Below, one piece after another: positions 10,736 to 22,712 of a stretch of 34,215 bases of DNA. Both the position numbers and the translations under genes were made by a program. Numbering within the stretch: position 1 is the stretch's first letter; every line of letters begins with the position of its first letter. The notes beneath the pieces are model-generated. The model ran no database searches and was not told where the DNA came from. It saw nothing but the letters and a program-made list of their open reading frames with translations. The DNA comes from Plakobranchus ocellatus (lineage: Eukaryota; Mollusca; Gastropoda; Plakobranchidae): contig BLXT01000876.1 of NCBI GenBank assembly GCA_019648995.1, positions 1,148,736 to 1,182,950 of the forward strand, in the 5' to 3' direction.

Positions 10736-12317
10736 AAAGGTTCATTTTCCCCTTGTTGTGCAATAATGTAGCAATGCCATAGGCGCACAATTGTTGAGCC
10801 GGAAAACAGCCCCTGCGCCCCCAAAATATGGGACGTGAAAATAAGAGGGTGCATAGATTTAAAAAGCTCTTACGCCATTGTTTGTGAACGGATTCGTACG
10901 AAACTTGGCAACCAATTTGACAAGATGTGAAACTAATGAAATGCAAGCGTACAAGTGTGTACAATGTGTGTAACATAAATAGTTTGTTTGTTGAAAATTT
11001 AATGTGTCATATTTCAAAAGTTAAGAGGAGTTGTGATTTGTACGTTTAACAGGTAAGTCATTAAGATATCTTCTTTATTCTGTCAAAATTTCAAACCTGT
11101 ACGATAAGTACTTTTTGCATATTGATTATGAGAAGCTCGTTAGATCTAGAAAATTTGAGATCGCCGATCGGCATCGGGCCGCCAAGGCGAGGCCATGCCC
11201 CTGACTATGGGTTGTTGAGGTCACGTCCATCGCGATTTTACTTTGAGAGAGAAAGGATAGATCTAACTGTGTGTGACGAACCGTTTGCGAAATAATTAAT
11301 TCATGTGTTACTAAAATAGCTTCACGTTTAGTTTGCTTTTATTCATTATCTGGCTGAAATAAACAAGAAAGTCTGACTAGAAGTTATAAATTACGATATC
11401 TTGTCGCTTGAAAAGATTATGCGGTAAACCTGTCTCCCTCCCTAAATCTAGTTTTTGAACTCACCCGTCATGTGTTGAACTGTCAATAGCTGTTTTACAT
11501 AGGATAATATGGTTGCGGCGGGCACGGTATATGATGTCATTATTGAAGGACGTTGCGAGACCTCCTTTAGTGTTTAATGTAGACAAACTCCTAAAAGCAG
11601 CGCATTTGAGTAAGATTTGCCGAAGCTAGATCTAATTTTTGCGAACACTTTTTTCTGTCTTTGCATTGTACATGACGCTAGTTAGTGTTTGTACAAATAA
11701 AGTATATGAACTTTGAAGTTCGTGGATAAGCATTTGTTAATTGTAATTAATAACACGCCTTGTTCCCGATGCTCGCTTGTATTTTTTTTTGCGTTTTGTG
11801 CAACAGTAACTACGTACGATGCTATTATTGAAAGATGTTGCAAGAAGCCTTTGAGTATGAAATGTAGACAAACTAAAAATATCGCATTTGAAAAGATTAT
11901 TATTTACCGAAGTCAGATCTTATTTTCACGCATTACGCCAATAACATTTTAAAGCCTAAGTTATTAGTCCTGTTTGTCTTTGCATTGAACATGACTGTGA
12001 ATTTTATGACAAATTTTGAAGTTTGTGGATATGCATTTATTAATTGTAAATAAGAAATTCTTCCCGACCGTCGCTTTTTTTTTCTTTTTTTTTTGTGGTT
12101 GGCACTATAATTTTTATATTTGACTTTGTTATTGAAGGACATTGAGAGAGGCTCTGTAGCAGTAAATTATGTAGAACTCCTAAAAAATATCGCATTTAAA
12201 AAAAACATTTGGCGAAGTTAGATCTAATTTTCACGCATTACGCTAAAAATACCTTTAAGCCTATATTATGATTCCTGTCTGTCTTTACATTGTACATGAC
12301 GCTGTTTAGTGTTTGTA

Positions 12318-12748
12318 CGAGGGATGTCCGAAAAGAAACAGGAAAAGGGGCATAACTCAAAGAGTTTTGACCAGATAATTTTGAAACTCACACTCTGGGG
12401 GCAAACCTTACACAGCAATTCTTCCTCATCCTGCCCACAGTCCAGACCTGGCACCCTCTGACTTTCATTTGTTTGGACCCTTGAAGCGCCATTTAGGAGG
12501 CATGGCTTTCGAGACAGAAGATGACCTCATCAGTGAATTGAGGAATTGGTTTGATAATCTTCTCGTTGATTTCTTTCGAGTGGGTATCAATTCGCTGCTG
12601 TCGCGCTGGCAAAAATGCATCGATCTTCACAGGGATTACGTTGAGAAGTAGTGGAAGAGTGAACTTCAATCTGTGTGAGTTTCAAATTTATCTGATCAAA
12701 ACTCTATGAGTTATGCCCCTTTTCCTGTTTCTTTTTGGACATCCCTCG
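12318..12748 (+). mobile_element. Internally deleted mariner-like element
   Basis: The ends are long inverted repeats starting CGAGGGATGTCC and extending about 80 bp (GAAACAGGAAAAGGGG, CATAACTCA and TTGAAACTCACAC recur in both arms). TA target dinucleotides sit at 12316-12317 and 12749-12750. Between the arms, 12415-12651 reads as the C-terminal part of a mariner transposase: the block SPDLAPSDFHLF carries the third catalytic Asp of the DD34D triad, followed by a basic LKRHLGG, a helix-rich stretch and the terminal RWQKCIDLHRDYVEK with its stop. The N-terminal domain and the first two catalytic Asp residues are absent, so the copy is non-autonomous. It interrupts the third unit of the local tandem array and is therefore younger than it. 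Confidence 0.95.
12415..12651 (+). pseudogene. Mariner transposase, C-terminal remnant
   Basis: The open frame runs from the block TAILPHPAHSPDLAPSDFHL to a stop after DYVEK, about 78 codons. It has the family-typical PDLAPSD motif and the C-terminal WxKCI-x-DYVEK signature. It lacks the DNA-binding helix-turn-helix domain and two of three catalytic residues, so it cannot encode an active enzyme. Confidence 0.93.
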
Positions 12749-12902
12749 TACATTAATTTTTTTATGAATTTTGAAGTGCGTGGGTAAGCATATTATTGAT
12801 AACTTATTAATAACGCATTCTTCCCGATCCTCGCTTTTTTTTTTTTTTTTAATGACTTCAGCTCATATTGTTCGTCAACCATTGAACTGCTTTATTCTAC
12901 AA

Positions 12903-12947
12903 GGATGGCTATAGACATACCAAATTAATAGAAAAATATAGCCATCC
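12903..12947. repeat. Perfect 11-bp stem hairpin
   Basis: GGATGGCTATA (12903-12913) is mirrored by TATAGCCATCC (12937-12947) across a 23-nt AT-rich spacer. It lies in intron sequence just after the tandem array, and no function is evident. Confidence 0.7.
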
Positions 12948-13848
12948 TGCCAAGTTGACAAATCGAATTGTCATATAATTCTAATAGTATATTACCTTCC
13001 ATAACTCCAGCTATCTGGCTTTTCAAAATGGGTGATAAAACTATTATCAAAACCATCCCTCCTAAAATATGGGATTTGAATCGCGCGCTGGAGGACGAGT
13101 TTGGTTTGTCGAGAAAGCAAAACATCCAAAACAAAATTTTAAAAAAAGTTTCATTTGTGGAAATAAGTTGGTCAGTTAGCCTTTTGCTCTCTTATTTTGT
13201 GGAAGTATTTTAACACAATTTTTTTTTTCATTAATGCAACTTTTTATTTTGTCATTTTTTTTTTCTCTCGGTGGATGGAAGTGGGGATTTTGAGTTGAAA
13301 AAACTTGAATTATTGAATTATAAATGGAATTGACAAGATCAATAATGAAAGTAAACAAATCTGAAATGAGAGACAAACTCTGTAACAAAAGAGCAATGTG
13401 ATCATCAAAGTTCACATGCAATCTCATTTGTTAAGCTATAAGCTCAAAATTCTCTCAGAATTTACAAAAAAATTATCAAATTTGCAGTAAACATTTATAT
13501 GTAGCTTAAAAATTATTAAACATAGAGAAAATTCAATGCCAGAAATGGATTCTGCATTGAAAATTACATTAGGTTGCCAAGTTTCATGCATGTAATCTTA
13601 AAAGTAAGAGAGAGAATTCAAATTTTCTCCCCAAAATAACAAAACTGCGTCCCATAGTTTAGGCGTTTTTTACTCTTTAAAGGTTATCCGAAAAAAAATT
13701 CCTTGAAAAATTCATTGCTCTTTTATTTATAGATCGATTTTCAAAATTCAAAATGCTTCTTGCTCAGCTTAGATAGAGCTAACAAACAGACCCACTTACA
13801 ACAACTTTAACAAAAAAAGAAATTTTTTTGGTGCCATTGCTAAATAAT

Positions 13849-14235
13849 GTCACCTCAGTCTCTATAATTATGATCTCTTAATCACTATATAAAACAATTT
13901 TAGCACATTCAGAGTATTATCTAATTTTTGTGTTGATTTTGCTTTTTATTTTGGTGCAAATAATTTCTGTTATTTGACAATTCTCTGATTTTTTATAATT
14001 TTTTGAAAATGCCCTTTTTTGCCATAATTGTCCAAAGTGTCACCTCATTGTGAGATTTTGTACTGTCATGATCGCCAAAGCACTATACAAAACAAATTTA
14101 GGACATTTAGAGTATTATCTTGTTCTTGTGCTTGTTTTGCTCTTTATTTTAGTGTACCTAATTAAGTTCCATGTATGACAATTCTTTGATTTTTTAAATC
14201 ATTTTTTTGAAAATGCTTTGTATTTCCTTTTTTGC
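13849..14235. repeat. Tandem duplication of a ~190-bp segment
   Basis: Two diverged copies in tandem each begin GTCACCTCA (13849 and 14039). They share ATGATC, CACTATA, AAAACAA, AGAGTATTATCT (offset 198), a TTTTGCT-TTTATTTT block and GACAATTCT-TGATTTTTTA. The region is AT-rich and non-coding. Confidence 0.75.
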
Positions 14236-16846
14236 CTGTATTTTTACCTCTCTCAAATTCTGTGTTTTTTTGCCTAGGAGCAATTTTAGTTCATTAAATG
14301 GCCCATTAAAAGAAGATTTAGAGGCCTAAAAAAATTGTACCTTTTCTATGCCTGCCAGAGATTGTGTAAGTGTGTTTCTTTTTTTTTGTTTGTGTTGTGT
14401 GTTTTTTTAAATTGCAATTTGCACTAGTGCTAAAACAGATTTGCCATGGTACAATTTCAAAATTTTTCAAAATTTCAAATGGCCATAGCTTTTTTAAAAA
14501 TAAAGATTCAGACAACACAAAGGTATCAAATTTTTTGTTTCAGCAAGGCCTTTCTGTTAAAAAAAAAAAAACCAACAAAAAAAACCACAGTTATAAGCCA
14601 TATATATGTGATTTTGAAATTTTAGTTTTGGGTACTCAGGGTTGTACTTGTAGAAAGTATTCTTAAAAGGTGAGATGGTGGTGGTGGTGGTTTTCTGCGT
14701 GCTTTTAGTTATTATTTGAGTTAGGCATTTTCGACATAAACTTGTTAATTTGTCATGGTTGGAAAAGTGGTTAAGCATAATGTAAAGTACTGATAGTAAC
14801 ATAGTAACGATTGCTTGTTCTGTTTTGTTGACATATGACCATATTATGCAGGCAAAAGCCACATGAAATTACAGTCAAACTATAATGGCATTTGCAAATG
14901 TAGATTAAATTGAAAAGAATTTTAGTGTGAAATAAGGCTAGATAATGAACTCCAAAGAGATTACCACTCAATCGTAGAACAACAAATCCCAGTCTTGCAA
15001 CAAACTCATAATGTCAGCAAACTAACATGATACTTAAATTAGATCAGCTGTTATATAGGCTTAAAATCATAGTTTATTGTATATTTTGACAAAATAAAAA
15101 AAATATACGTGCCTTCCTAGCATTAAAAAAATATCGTAATTGTTACCTAAAAAATGTATCAAATACAAAATTGTCAGATATATCATTGAAGTTTGCTCTG
15201 GCTCAAACTCAGAAAAGCTATATTCTCTAACGAAAAAACATCTATACCACCAGTTACTGTGCATTTTCGCTGTTATTAATTTTGGGACTAAATTATTTAT
15301 TTTATTGCAATTGGTTTACTTAATATGTCCTTTCCTGAAATGAATGCAGCTTTTTTCTCATTCCTCCTATTTTTAAGGACTTACATAGCTGTTAACCCGT
15401 TAAATTTTCCTTGCATCATCCCTTTTATTACCTTACTTCTTGACCTCTTTATTTCAGACTTAATTTTGCCTGTACCTTGCTATTATTTATTGTACCATAA
15501 ATGCTGGTTTTAGCACACACTCAGCAAAAAGAAAAAAATAAATAAAAGAACAAAAATCTATTGGTTATCTAATTAGCCTTATCTTCATGTGCAGTCTTAC
15601 AGAATACGCTGCTGTGAAAAAAAAAGCTACTGTCATCGCCATTACTTCTACCACAGTACTAGTACCTGTTAATGCATGTGCTATAACTACCATTAGGACT
15701 GCAACCACTTCTATTTCTACTACATGTATTAAACTACTACTACTGCTCCTGCTATTACCACCATCACTATATGTATTAGAATTACTATTTCCACTTCTCT
15801 TTCTATTTCTCTTGTTGCTGTTGCTGCTGATAATTCCTGGAACTTGGCATTTCTATTATTTTGCTTGCAGCCTTGATCCAGTGCTAGATTGAAGCCTGTG
15901 TGAAAAAAATATTAAAGGCAACAAACAGGCCTAGCTCTGACACAGAAGTAATCTTGCATTGTGCTATTTCTGGTTGACTGCATATGAGTACAGATAACAA
16001 TTTTGAAAATGATTTTTTTTCTATAAGGCAGTTGTATTTCTGCCACCATTTTATCACCATTAAAATGAATGTTCTTTGTTTAAACCCACATTTTAAAGAT
16101 TTTTATGCAGTTTTGGGTACACAATGTGCCCAAAGGTTCATATCTTTGTTTTTTGGGAATTTAGAGATTCCCATCAAACACTCTCACTAAAGATAATTTT
16201 TCCCAAACCTAGCCCTGCAAAAAAAAAAAAAAATACTACTCAACATTAAGGGGACAAAAGAATGGTGTTATCACAAAATTAATGTAGATGTACTTCTCAC
16301 AAGCACAATGCACAGGAACAGAGTGTACATTCTTGCAAAGGAAATACGCTCAGGTAATCCAGTCTAGATCTAGACATGTAATGATAATCAATAAAATGTA
16401 TGCTCAATAATATAAATATTTCAAACACACAGTATTCAGATATGCCAACCTCATTTAGTGCCGAGACCTACAACTTAATATTTTTATTGTAAAATTGACT
16501 TAAATAGTAAAAAAAGCTTCATATATACATAAAATTTTCTGAAAATGAAGGTGGCAACTCCATTCCTTAAGAGAGGTAGGTTAAGAATGGCAAGTCTTAT
16601 CTATAATGGTAAAATTTGGTCCAAGAAGTGTCAGGGTCCGATCAAATTGGCCAACATTCCTGATTTCCCCATTTTTGGTATGAAAAAAATCTTATTTACT
16701 TTTTTAATGAATATTTCGCACCACAATTAAATTTATTTAGTTTTATTGCATAGTGACATTTTTAGGGTTACGCTCAGTGTTAACTGTTATCTTTTTCTTT
16801 CTCTGCATTAACTTTGAATATTAATTGTAGCCGCTCTCTCGCCCCC

Positions 16847-16865
16847 NNNNNNNNNNNNNNNNNNN
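16847..16865. other. Assembly gap (19 Ns)
   Basis: A run of 19 Ns sits between two C runs (GCCCCC and CCCCC followed by an A run). It most likely marks an unresolved C homopolymer in the assembly. Confidence 0.98.
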
Positions 16866-17581
16866 CCCCCAAAAAAAAAAAATGAGAAAGGATAAGATAA
16901 CTATTTGATTATCAACATCACAGTCTCTTGCACTAAGATCATCCCACATGTCGCTGGAAAATCCCTGTTTTTAATTTTTTTTATTTTTATCATTGTGGGT
17001 TTACTCTTTTTTTTTCATTTTTTTTAGAATCAGAATCACAATGTTATAAATATATCTTCATAGTATTACAAAAAATTCGTAATTATTACTAAATATGCAT
17101 CAGATTAGGAAAATACGAAAATGCCTGATTCATCACGAATTTTTGTGGCTCAAGCTCTGCAAATTTTTGTTCTGTTCATTGAAGGAGCTAGAGTTGCTGG
17201 AATGTTTGAAGAGGGCTTGTACTTTGAGCATCGCTCAGAGTAGTGATCATTCTACTAAATGAAAAGACTATGTGTATCATAGCTGTAAATTTTGATTTAC
17301 AGATCATATATGTAAAGGGAAGTATTATTGCTAATATGCACTGCTCAGGGGAAAAAAGAAATCAAGAAATTCAATAGTGTCGGTTAGGGTGCATTTTTGC
17401 AATTACTAATAATGGGTCTAAATTACGAATTTTTTCCTCTTACTGGTTTACTAAATTGGATGATCCCAACTAGGCAGGCATGCATATAATATTTAAAAAA
17501 TGAATTATTCTTTAATAATGTATGGTTTATATTGAATACTGTTGATTGGTGCTTCTTATCTCATTGATATTTGTTTTTCAG

Positions 17582-17695
17582 GTTTTGGGCAGAGCCAATT
17601 TTCAAGCCCTTGCTCACCATGTTGTAATAGGCAATCAAATTATTGTCAGTGGACATGAACGCCCTTTACTAAAATCCTTTATTAATGTTTTAAAG
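17582..17695 (+). CDS. FLCN: Folliculin, internal coding exon c
   Basis: The exon is exactly 38 codons: VLGRANFQALAHHVVIGNQ, then a stretch ending LLKSFINVLK. It corresponds to the FLCN segment VLG-x-x-x-F-x-x-LA-x-HV-x-x-GNQ at the start of the C-terminal DENN (cDENN) module. The acceptor is TTGTTTTTCAG, the donor is AAG|GTAAAT, and both borders are phase 0. Joined to the previous exon it gives RHLRK-VLGRANF, as expected from the vertebrate RHMRQ-VLGAPSF junction. The frame runs on past the donor to a chance stop, which is not coding. Confidence 0.95.
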
Positions 17696-18470
17696 GTAAA
17701 TAAAAAAAGAACAACTCTTTTTACAACTACAGTAGATAGAACACTTTTAAACTGAACTTCTAGAGGTTTTAGAAATGATTTTTGTTTCAGCCTGAGACTG
17801 AGACAGTGAGAGATCTTTAAACAGTACAAAAATTGTGAACTCAGAATCATCTTGGTTCAGTAATGTTTCTGGGTTTAACAATGTTTTACTGTTCTTAGCT
17901 TACTTTATTTGCACAAGTATGTATAAAGAAATTTTGAAATTTTTTTTAGCAATTTAGTTATGACTTTGACAGGTGGCTTTAGCTCTGATATATGCTTAAT
18001 CTTAATGTTAGCTGTTCAGATGCCACTTGCATTTGTCAAAACTTTTTTTTTTCTCTGATACTGCCACATATGGTCATTTTCTTTAAGACCAGTACATATG
18101 TATATTCTTTTATTTTCAAACTGCAGTAGCTTTCGATCAGAAGCTATTCTGCAATACTAGGCTCTAATTTTTAATTTTTTCTTTTTTTTTTAATTTACTA
18201 GCAGACATATCGTTTATGCTTTTCATAGCTACAAATCCTGAAGATATACATGTAGTCAAATATAAGCCTTGCTCTCAAGGAGACTGTAAAAGTAGCATTT
18301 GATATTAATATTCTCTACGGCAGGCCATTGTGTTTATTGTTTTGGCTAAGGCTGACTGAAAGTTCATAAATCTTATATTAAATAGTGGAAAATGCATTTT
18401 TTTTTTTCGAAATAAATTCCTAGAATTTTGTGAAGCTTTAAAAACTCCACAACTAACATTTTTCCTTCAG
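17696..18470 (+). other. FLCN: FLCN intron (c-d)
   Basis: This is a 775-bp intron from GTAAAT to TTTTTCCTTCAG. It is AT-rich with several T runs. I see no mobile element or gene in it. Confidence 0.85.
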
Positions 18471-18888
18471 ACTCTCCTGCCAAAAGGCTGTTGTCGCGTG
18501 ATTCCCTGGAGCCATGAATACGAGGAATCATGGCGGTGTAATATTTTGGGCCTGTCTCCTGATGCTTTGCTACCCCAGCATGTCAACTCTTCTGAAATGT
18601 TTGTTCTAGTGGAGATCGTGCTGAAACTGGAACAACACCAGAGCTCTAATTCAGAGACACACTCAGACAGGAGAGACAATGTCAATAAAGCCACTCCTGG
18701 CTTCTCAGACAGACCTTGCAAAGACAAAGAGGAAAGAGGGGAAATAAGTGATGAATTAAGGAGCAGTTTCAGCGGCCCAGCCTCAGACATAAGTGAACTG
18801 AGCTTAGAGGGAGGGTACCAAGATGAATATCCCAGCCTGGAGCAATTCGAGTTCAGAATGAGTAGCTCTACAACTCTGCCTCCCAAAA
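18471..18888 (+). CDS. FLCN: Folliculin, internal coding exon d
   Basis: The exon has 139 codons plus one base. It opens TLLPKGCCRVIPWSHEYEES and WRCNILGLSP, the strongly conserved FLCN core (vertebrate [22 protein letters not shown]). It then continues through LPQHV-SSEMFVLVEI, equivalent to the beta-rich centre of the DENN fold. After that comes an acidic, Ser/Glu/Asp-rich insert of roughly 80 residues (about codons 60-127), longer than in vertebrate FLCN, ending EQFEFRMSSSTTLPPK where conservation resumes. The acceptor is CCTTCAG and the donor is AAA-A|GTAAGA (phase 1). GC content is clearly higher than in the flanking introns. An equally long minus-strand ORF here is a shadow. Confidence 0.96.
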
Positions 18889-20064
18889 GTAAGATATATG
18901 TGAAGATAAGGAGATAATTCTTACCTTGAGATCAGGGTAAAAAAATTTTTTTTTTTTAGGAGATTAAACTGATTCAGTCCCCAAGGGAAAAAAGACTTCT
19001 GTGCCAGTCCATTTTGGGAGCGCATTACAGAATTTTTGTTTTTATGTCAGAGCATAGCTTAAACAAATAGTTTTGCATACTAATTGTTACAGAAATGAAT
19101 GAAGAACACAACTACATGTTATGTGAAAAAAAAAGAGTTTAAAAAAATCACACCAATTTTTTCCACTAATCTCAAACTCAAGTGCCTGCATGCACTCCAA
19201 GGTATTTATCTTGTGTAATGTCCGAAGGCCTAACATTTATGTCCATGTGTACAGAAGATTTCAATGAAATTGAGCAAAAACTTTTTTTTTTAAGGATTTT
19301 TTTTATAATTGAAACTTGAGTCCAAACAGTATCCATGGATGTAGATCTAGTATAACAAGAACTAGGTCTAAATGCTGCATTATCTGTGGGTATAGATCTA
19401 AAACTAGGTCTAGATGTAACATTTATAGAATTAGATCTAGAGCTGCCATCAGTAGAATCTGCTGGTACATCTTATTCAGCATTTAGTCCCCCACTCTTAC
19501 ATTACAACTAAGTAAAGACCCAGGGGGCACAGGCTGATTGATACCCAGACCTGCCAACTTTCGGTTTTCGCCATTTTGTTCCGATGGACAATGGAAAGCA
19601 AAAAAGATCTAATTTTATCCTTTGTATCCATCTTATATCAACCAGGGTGTACTCTCTACCTATTAAAATTAAATGCATTGAACATTTTAAAATTATTATG
19701 GATATAACCCAGGTATCCAATTTGCAGTCCATAACGTTTATTCAACATTCTGTGTTAAATGAGACCGAGTAATTTCTGTGCTGATATATCATAGTGCTAC
19801 ATGCAGACATGCCACCATTTTGCTTTTGGCATAATTCATCACGTCAACGAGGAAAATTTTACACTTTAGCTTTTAGCTAAGCTCTTGCGCTCTGGTTCAT
19901 TTTGTGTGATTTTCCATTCACATAATAAAAAAATGCGGTATCGATCGAAAATTCATCCTCCTTTTTTTTTCTTAAACTGTCCTTGAAGTAGACCAGCATA
20001 GTTTCTTTCATCTTATACCATGCTTGCAAAGTGTTCTCGGATTAAATAAAGAATCTCTCCCGCT

Positions 20065-20075
<11 letters not shown>

Positions 20076-20095
<20 letters not shown>

Positions 20096-20097
20096 GT
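20076..20097. repeat. Poly-G run after a T run
   Basis: A T run passes directly into about 22 Gs. The related copy has a shorter T/G junction at 6329-6350, so this homopolymer is a property of the repeat family and has expanded here. Confidence 0.9.
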
Positions 20098-21555
20098 GTT
20101 GCTGCAACTCAATAGATTTTCAGTGATGATGGTAAGGTAGTCAAGAATTAAGGCTGCACCATTTTAATCATCTGGCATCGCAGTTAAAGCGGCCGCATTT
20201 TTTTTCACTTTCCCGCACTTTTTCTGCATTTGTTCTCATTTCTCAACGCAATTTTTATAAATTATAGCGATCAAAATCAGATTTTTCAAGGTTTTTAAAA
20301 ACAATTTCTTCATTTCACAACATACTGGCTTTGCCAAGCTGGCACTTTTTACTCTAAACACCGGATATGGTACCCAAATTGTCCGTCAGCGGCACTGAGG
20401 CCTAGATTTTCATTGAAAATTCTTCTTTCAATATAATTTTTTTTTATAAACTTATGATCCCAAGAAAACCCATCCATTATCTATAATCAGAATTGAAGTT
20501 AGTCAGTCTCTATAGGCTATCTTTGTTTAATCCTGTCATCTTTGATTGTTTACTTTACTTTGGCCTGGGCCTGGTCAAAGTAGAATGCTATGATCTTAAT
20601 ATTTGTTTGAAGATTGGTGTTTTGGACTTGTAGACAGAAAATAGATGGATCTAAAACACTGTAATGTTTTTAGAAATTAACTTTATATGAAAAAGTAGTT
20701 AATATGAATAGTTTGTCTTAATTGACGGAATTGTATTGGGTAGTAATGCTGGGTGAGCTAGAGATCTAAACACCCGATACTTAAACAGTCTGCCAACTTT
20801 TTAGTGTGTGCTTTACCCTTTAGGGAGAAAAAGAATAGTTCAAATGAAAGTTAAAAAGCTTAAAAGAATAGTTCATATGAAAGTTTATCTTTGTTATCTT
20901 TTTTATATCTGTGTTTTTTAGGCTTTAATTTTTCTTGAAAAATTGGTCCATGACCTTGCTAAACGCCTTACGTTTTAACTAGCAGTTTGACTTGGTTTCT
21001 TAGGGGAAATGGTGGTCAAGCCTTTTTTTACTCTATGTAAACACAGATAATGGGATGAAAGCTATGATTAGAAATGGTTAATTACAAGCTATTTTAAAAA
21101 CGTTTTATCAGTGTTTTAAAATTTTTTTTGACAATAGTTAATCGTGCAAGTACTGACTATGTTGTTAAAGCAAAAAAGATTGGTTTCTAACGAGTGAATT
21201 TATAATATGATCGAAGCTGATCACCTTTGAACTGTCAGTAGACCTAATTGCTTGCATGAGAAAAAAAAACAACAAAAGATACAAAAATCAGCCTAACCTT
21301 TCCGATGGTTTGTGTACATCTAATTCAAATTCAATGTCAAAGTAATATAAATAAATAAAATTGTCTTTTGTGTACCAATACACAACACCATTTTCATAAA
21401 TGAAGCTTTGAATGAGATTGGCTTGTTCTCTTTTCTCATTTGAGGGAGAGAGCAGAAGATTTTGAGAACGTGTGATAATAATGACAATGACATATTTTTT
21501 TTATAACAAGAACTTCAAAGTATTAATGACCTGCTCAATGAACAATAAATAATTA

Positions 21556-22712
21556 CAGTAGACCACACCTAAATCGAAAACGGCTGAACGAAAAAATGGC
21601 TAAACCAAAAAGAAATTGAAGAATTTTCCGTTTTTCCTCTTATTCTTTTTTTATTAAACATGCGATAAACCAAAAGCCATGGCTGCCTTACTATCGCTTA
21701 AGCGAAATAAAAATTACCAGGAAAGCCCAGTCATTGTCTGACCGATACTTTAAAAAAATCTTTTTTTTTTTTTTTTTAAACCCACCTTGCCCTTCCCTTT
21801 ATTCCTCGCCTTACTCCATGCAAAGCCAATACTGTTACCGGTACCTCACACTACAGACAGCCAGGCCCGATGTCTGGCTAGGTCTACTGCACAGACCTGC
21901 CCATCCCTTCTCTTCTTCCACTCAGTTACGTAGCGGAACCATGACAGACACTCCCTACATATCTAGGTCTTGTCAGCGCTAAGGTAAGCAAACACTGTTG
22001 CATCACAGCCGGTAATAAAGCCATCTCTCTTAGCGTAGGCCCACACTGGAGGCGACGCGACTTTTCATGGCTAACATGAAGGACTGATGTCGCAGTTACT
22101 GTGCGCTAGCCACCAACAAGTTAGCCTGATAATTTGTGCAACAATACTGGCCTCGTGGTTCGCGCGGCAACGGTCAGTAGAATTATGCGTGGTCACGTAA
22201 TGGCATCCCCCCTTTCCCTTATCCGACAGAGCCAGTGACGTAATAGCTCCGACAAGTTGCCGACTTGGTGTGCGCTCGCATCAAAGAAAAAGACTATTTC
22301 AAAACATGTATTGTTGGACATGTGAACTACTGCCTCCAGTGTGGGCCCACGCTTATTGAGAACTTCAGTACTGGAAAACATAGGTGATGATTAAATTGTA
22401 AAAGTAGAGACTTCAGGACTGGAAAACTTACTTAGGCGATAATAGGCGCAAGAACCTCTTAACTGAAAAGGAAATAGAAGGAGATAGAGAAATGGATAAA
22501 AAAGAGAGAAAGCTTCGTGGATAGGCGTGTTCATTCACAATATCACATTGTGGTGTGATGATGGGTGGGATAGATTTAACTTAGTATTTCAGAAGCTTGT
22601 CACTCTCCTTTATTAATCTTACTTATTTAATGTGCTATGCTTAAACCAAAATATGTTTAAACCAAAATAGAAATCATACTGCCTAGAATTTTGGTTTAAA
22701 CGTGTTCCACTG
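21556..22712. mobile_element. Pogo/Tigger-like nonautonomous element, TA TSD
   Basis: The left end CAGTAGACCACACCTAAATC and the right end, read in reverse as CAGTGGAACACGTTTAAACC, form an imperfect inverted repeat, and both are flanked by TA (21554-21555 and 22713-22714). The subterminal AAACCAAAA word repeats at both ends. CAGT-starting termini with a TA target fit the pogo group of Tc1/mariner. The small ORF 21734-21982 shows no transposase motif. A smaller element (22033-22352) is inserted in it. Confidence 0.78.
22033..22352. mobile_element. 320-bp PIF/Harbinger-like MITE, TTA TSD
   Basis: The ends carry an inverted repeat of about 21 bp: GCGTAGGCCCACACTGGAGG at the left, and at the right the mirror of GCGTGGGCCCACACTGGAGG, with one mismatch. 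TTA flanks both ends (22030-22032 and 22353-22355), the typical three-base target of PIF/Harbinger elements. The interior is markedly richer in GC and CpG (CGCGCGGCAACGG, GACGCGAC) than the surrounding AT-rich DNA. It has no coding capacity. It is nested in the pogo-like element. Confidence 0.85.

Larger units (their letters stand above)
11500..12840. repeat. Tandem array of diverged ~300-bp units
   Basis: Shared blocks recur in order: TTATTGAAGGAC/AGATG, TGTAGACAAACT, ATCGCATTTGA, GAAGNNAGATCTAATTTT, CACGCATTACGC, CTTTGCATTGTACATGAC, TTTGAAGTTNGTGG, then TTCCCGAT-CTCGC followed by a T run. The last block falls at about 11763, 12061 and 12821. The first spacing is 298 bp. The second is 760 bp, or about 327 bp once the inserted mariner and its TA are removed. 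There are therefore about three degenerate units plus partial ends. It has no coding capacity and looks like a decayed local satellite. Confidence 0.8.
3294..17581 (+). other. FLCN: FLCN large intron (b-c)
   Basis: This 14,288-bp intron runs from GTAACT to TGTTTTTCAG and is largely built of repeats, listed separately. Stretches with nothing I can name are 3294-4540, 5534-5760, 9587-9850, 12950-13850, 14230-15580 and 15900-17580. They are AT-rich with many homopolymer runs and only short chance ORFs. The part 15590-15850 is a degenerate CTA/CTG-rich tract. Confidence 0.85.

Noticed and set aside
13176..13427. 83-codon minus-strand ORF
   Set aside because: It is AT-rich with no motif, no splice context, and no second copy to support it.
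18467..18886. 139-codon minus-strand ORF
   Set aside because: It lies exactly opposite a well-supported FLCN exon and is its shadow.
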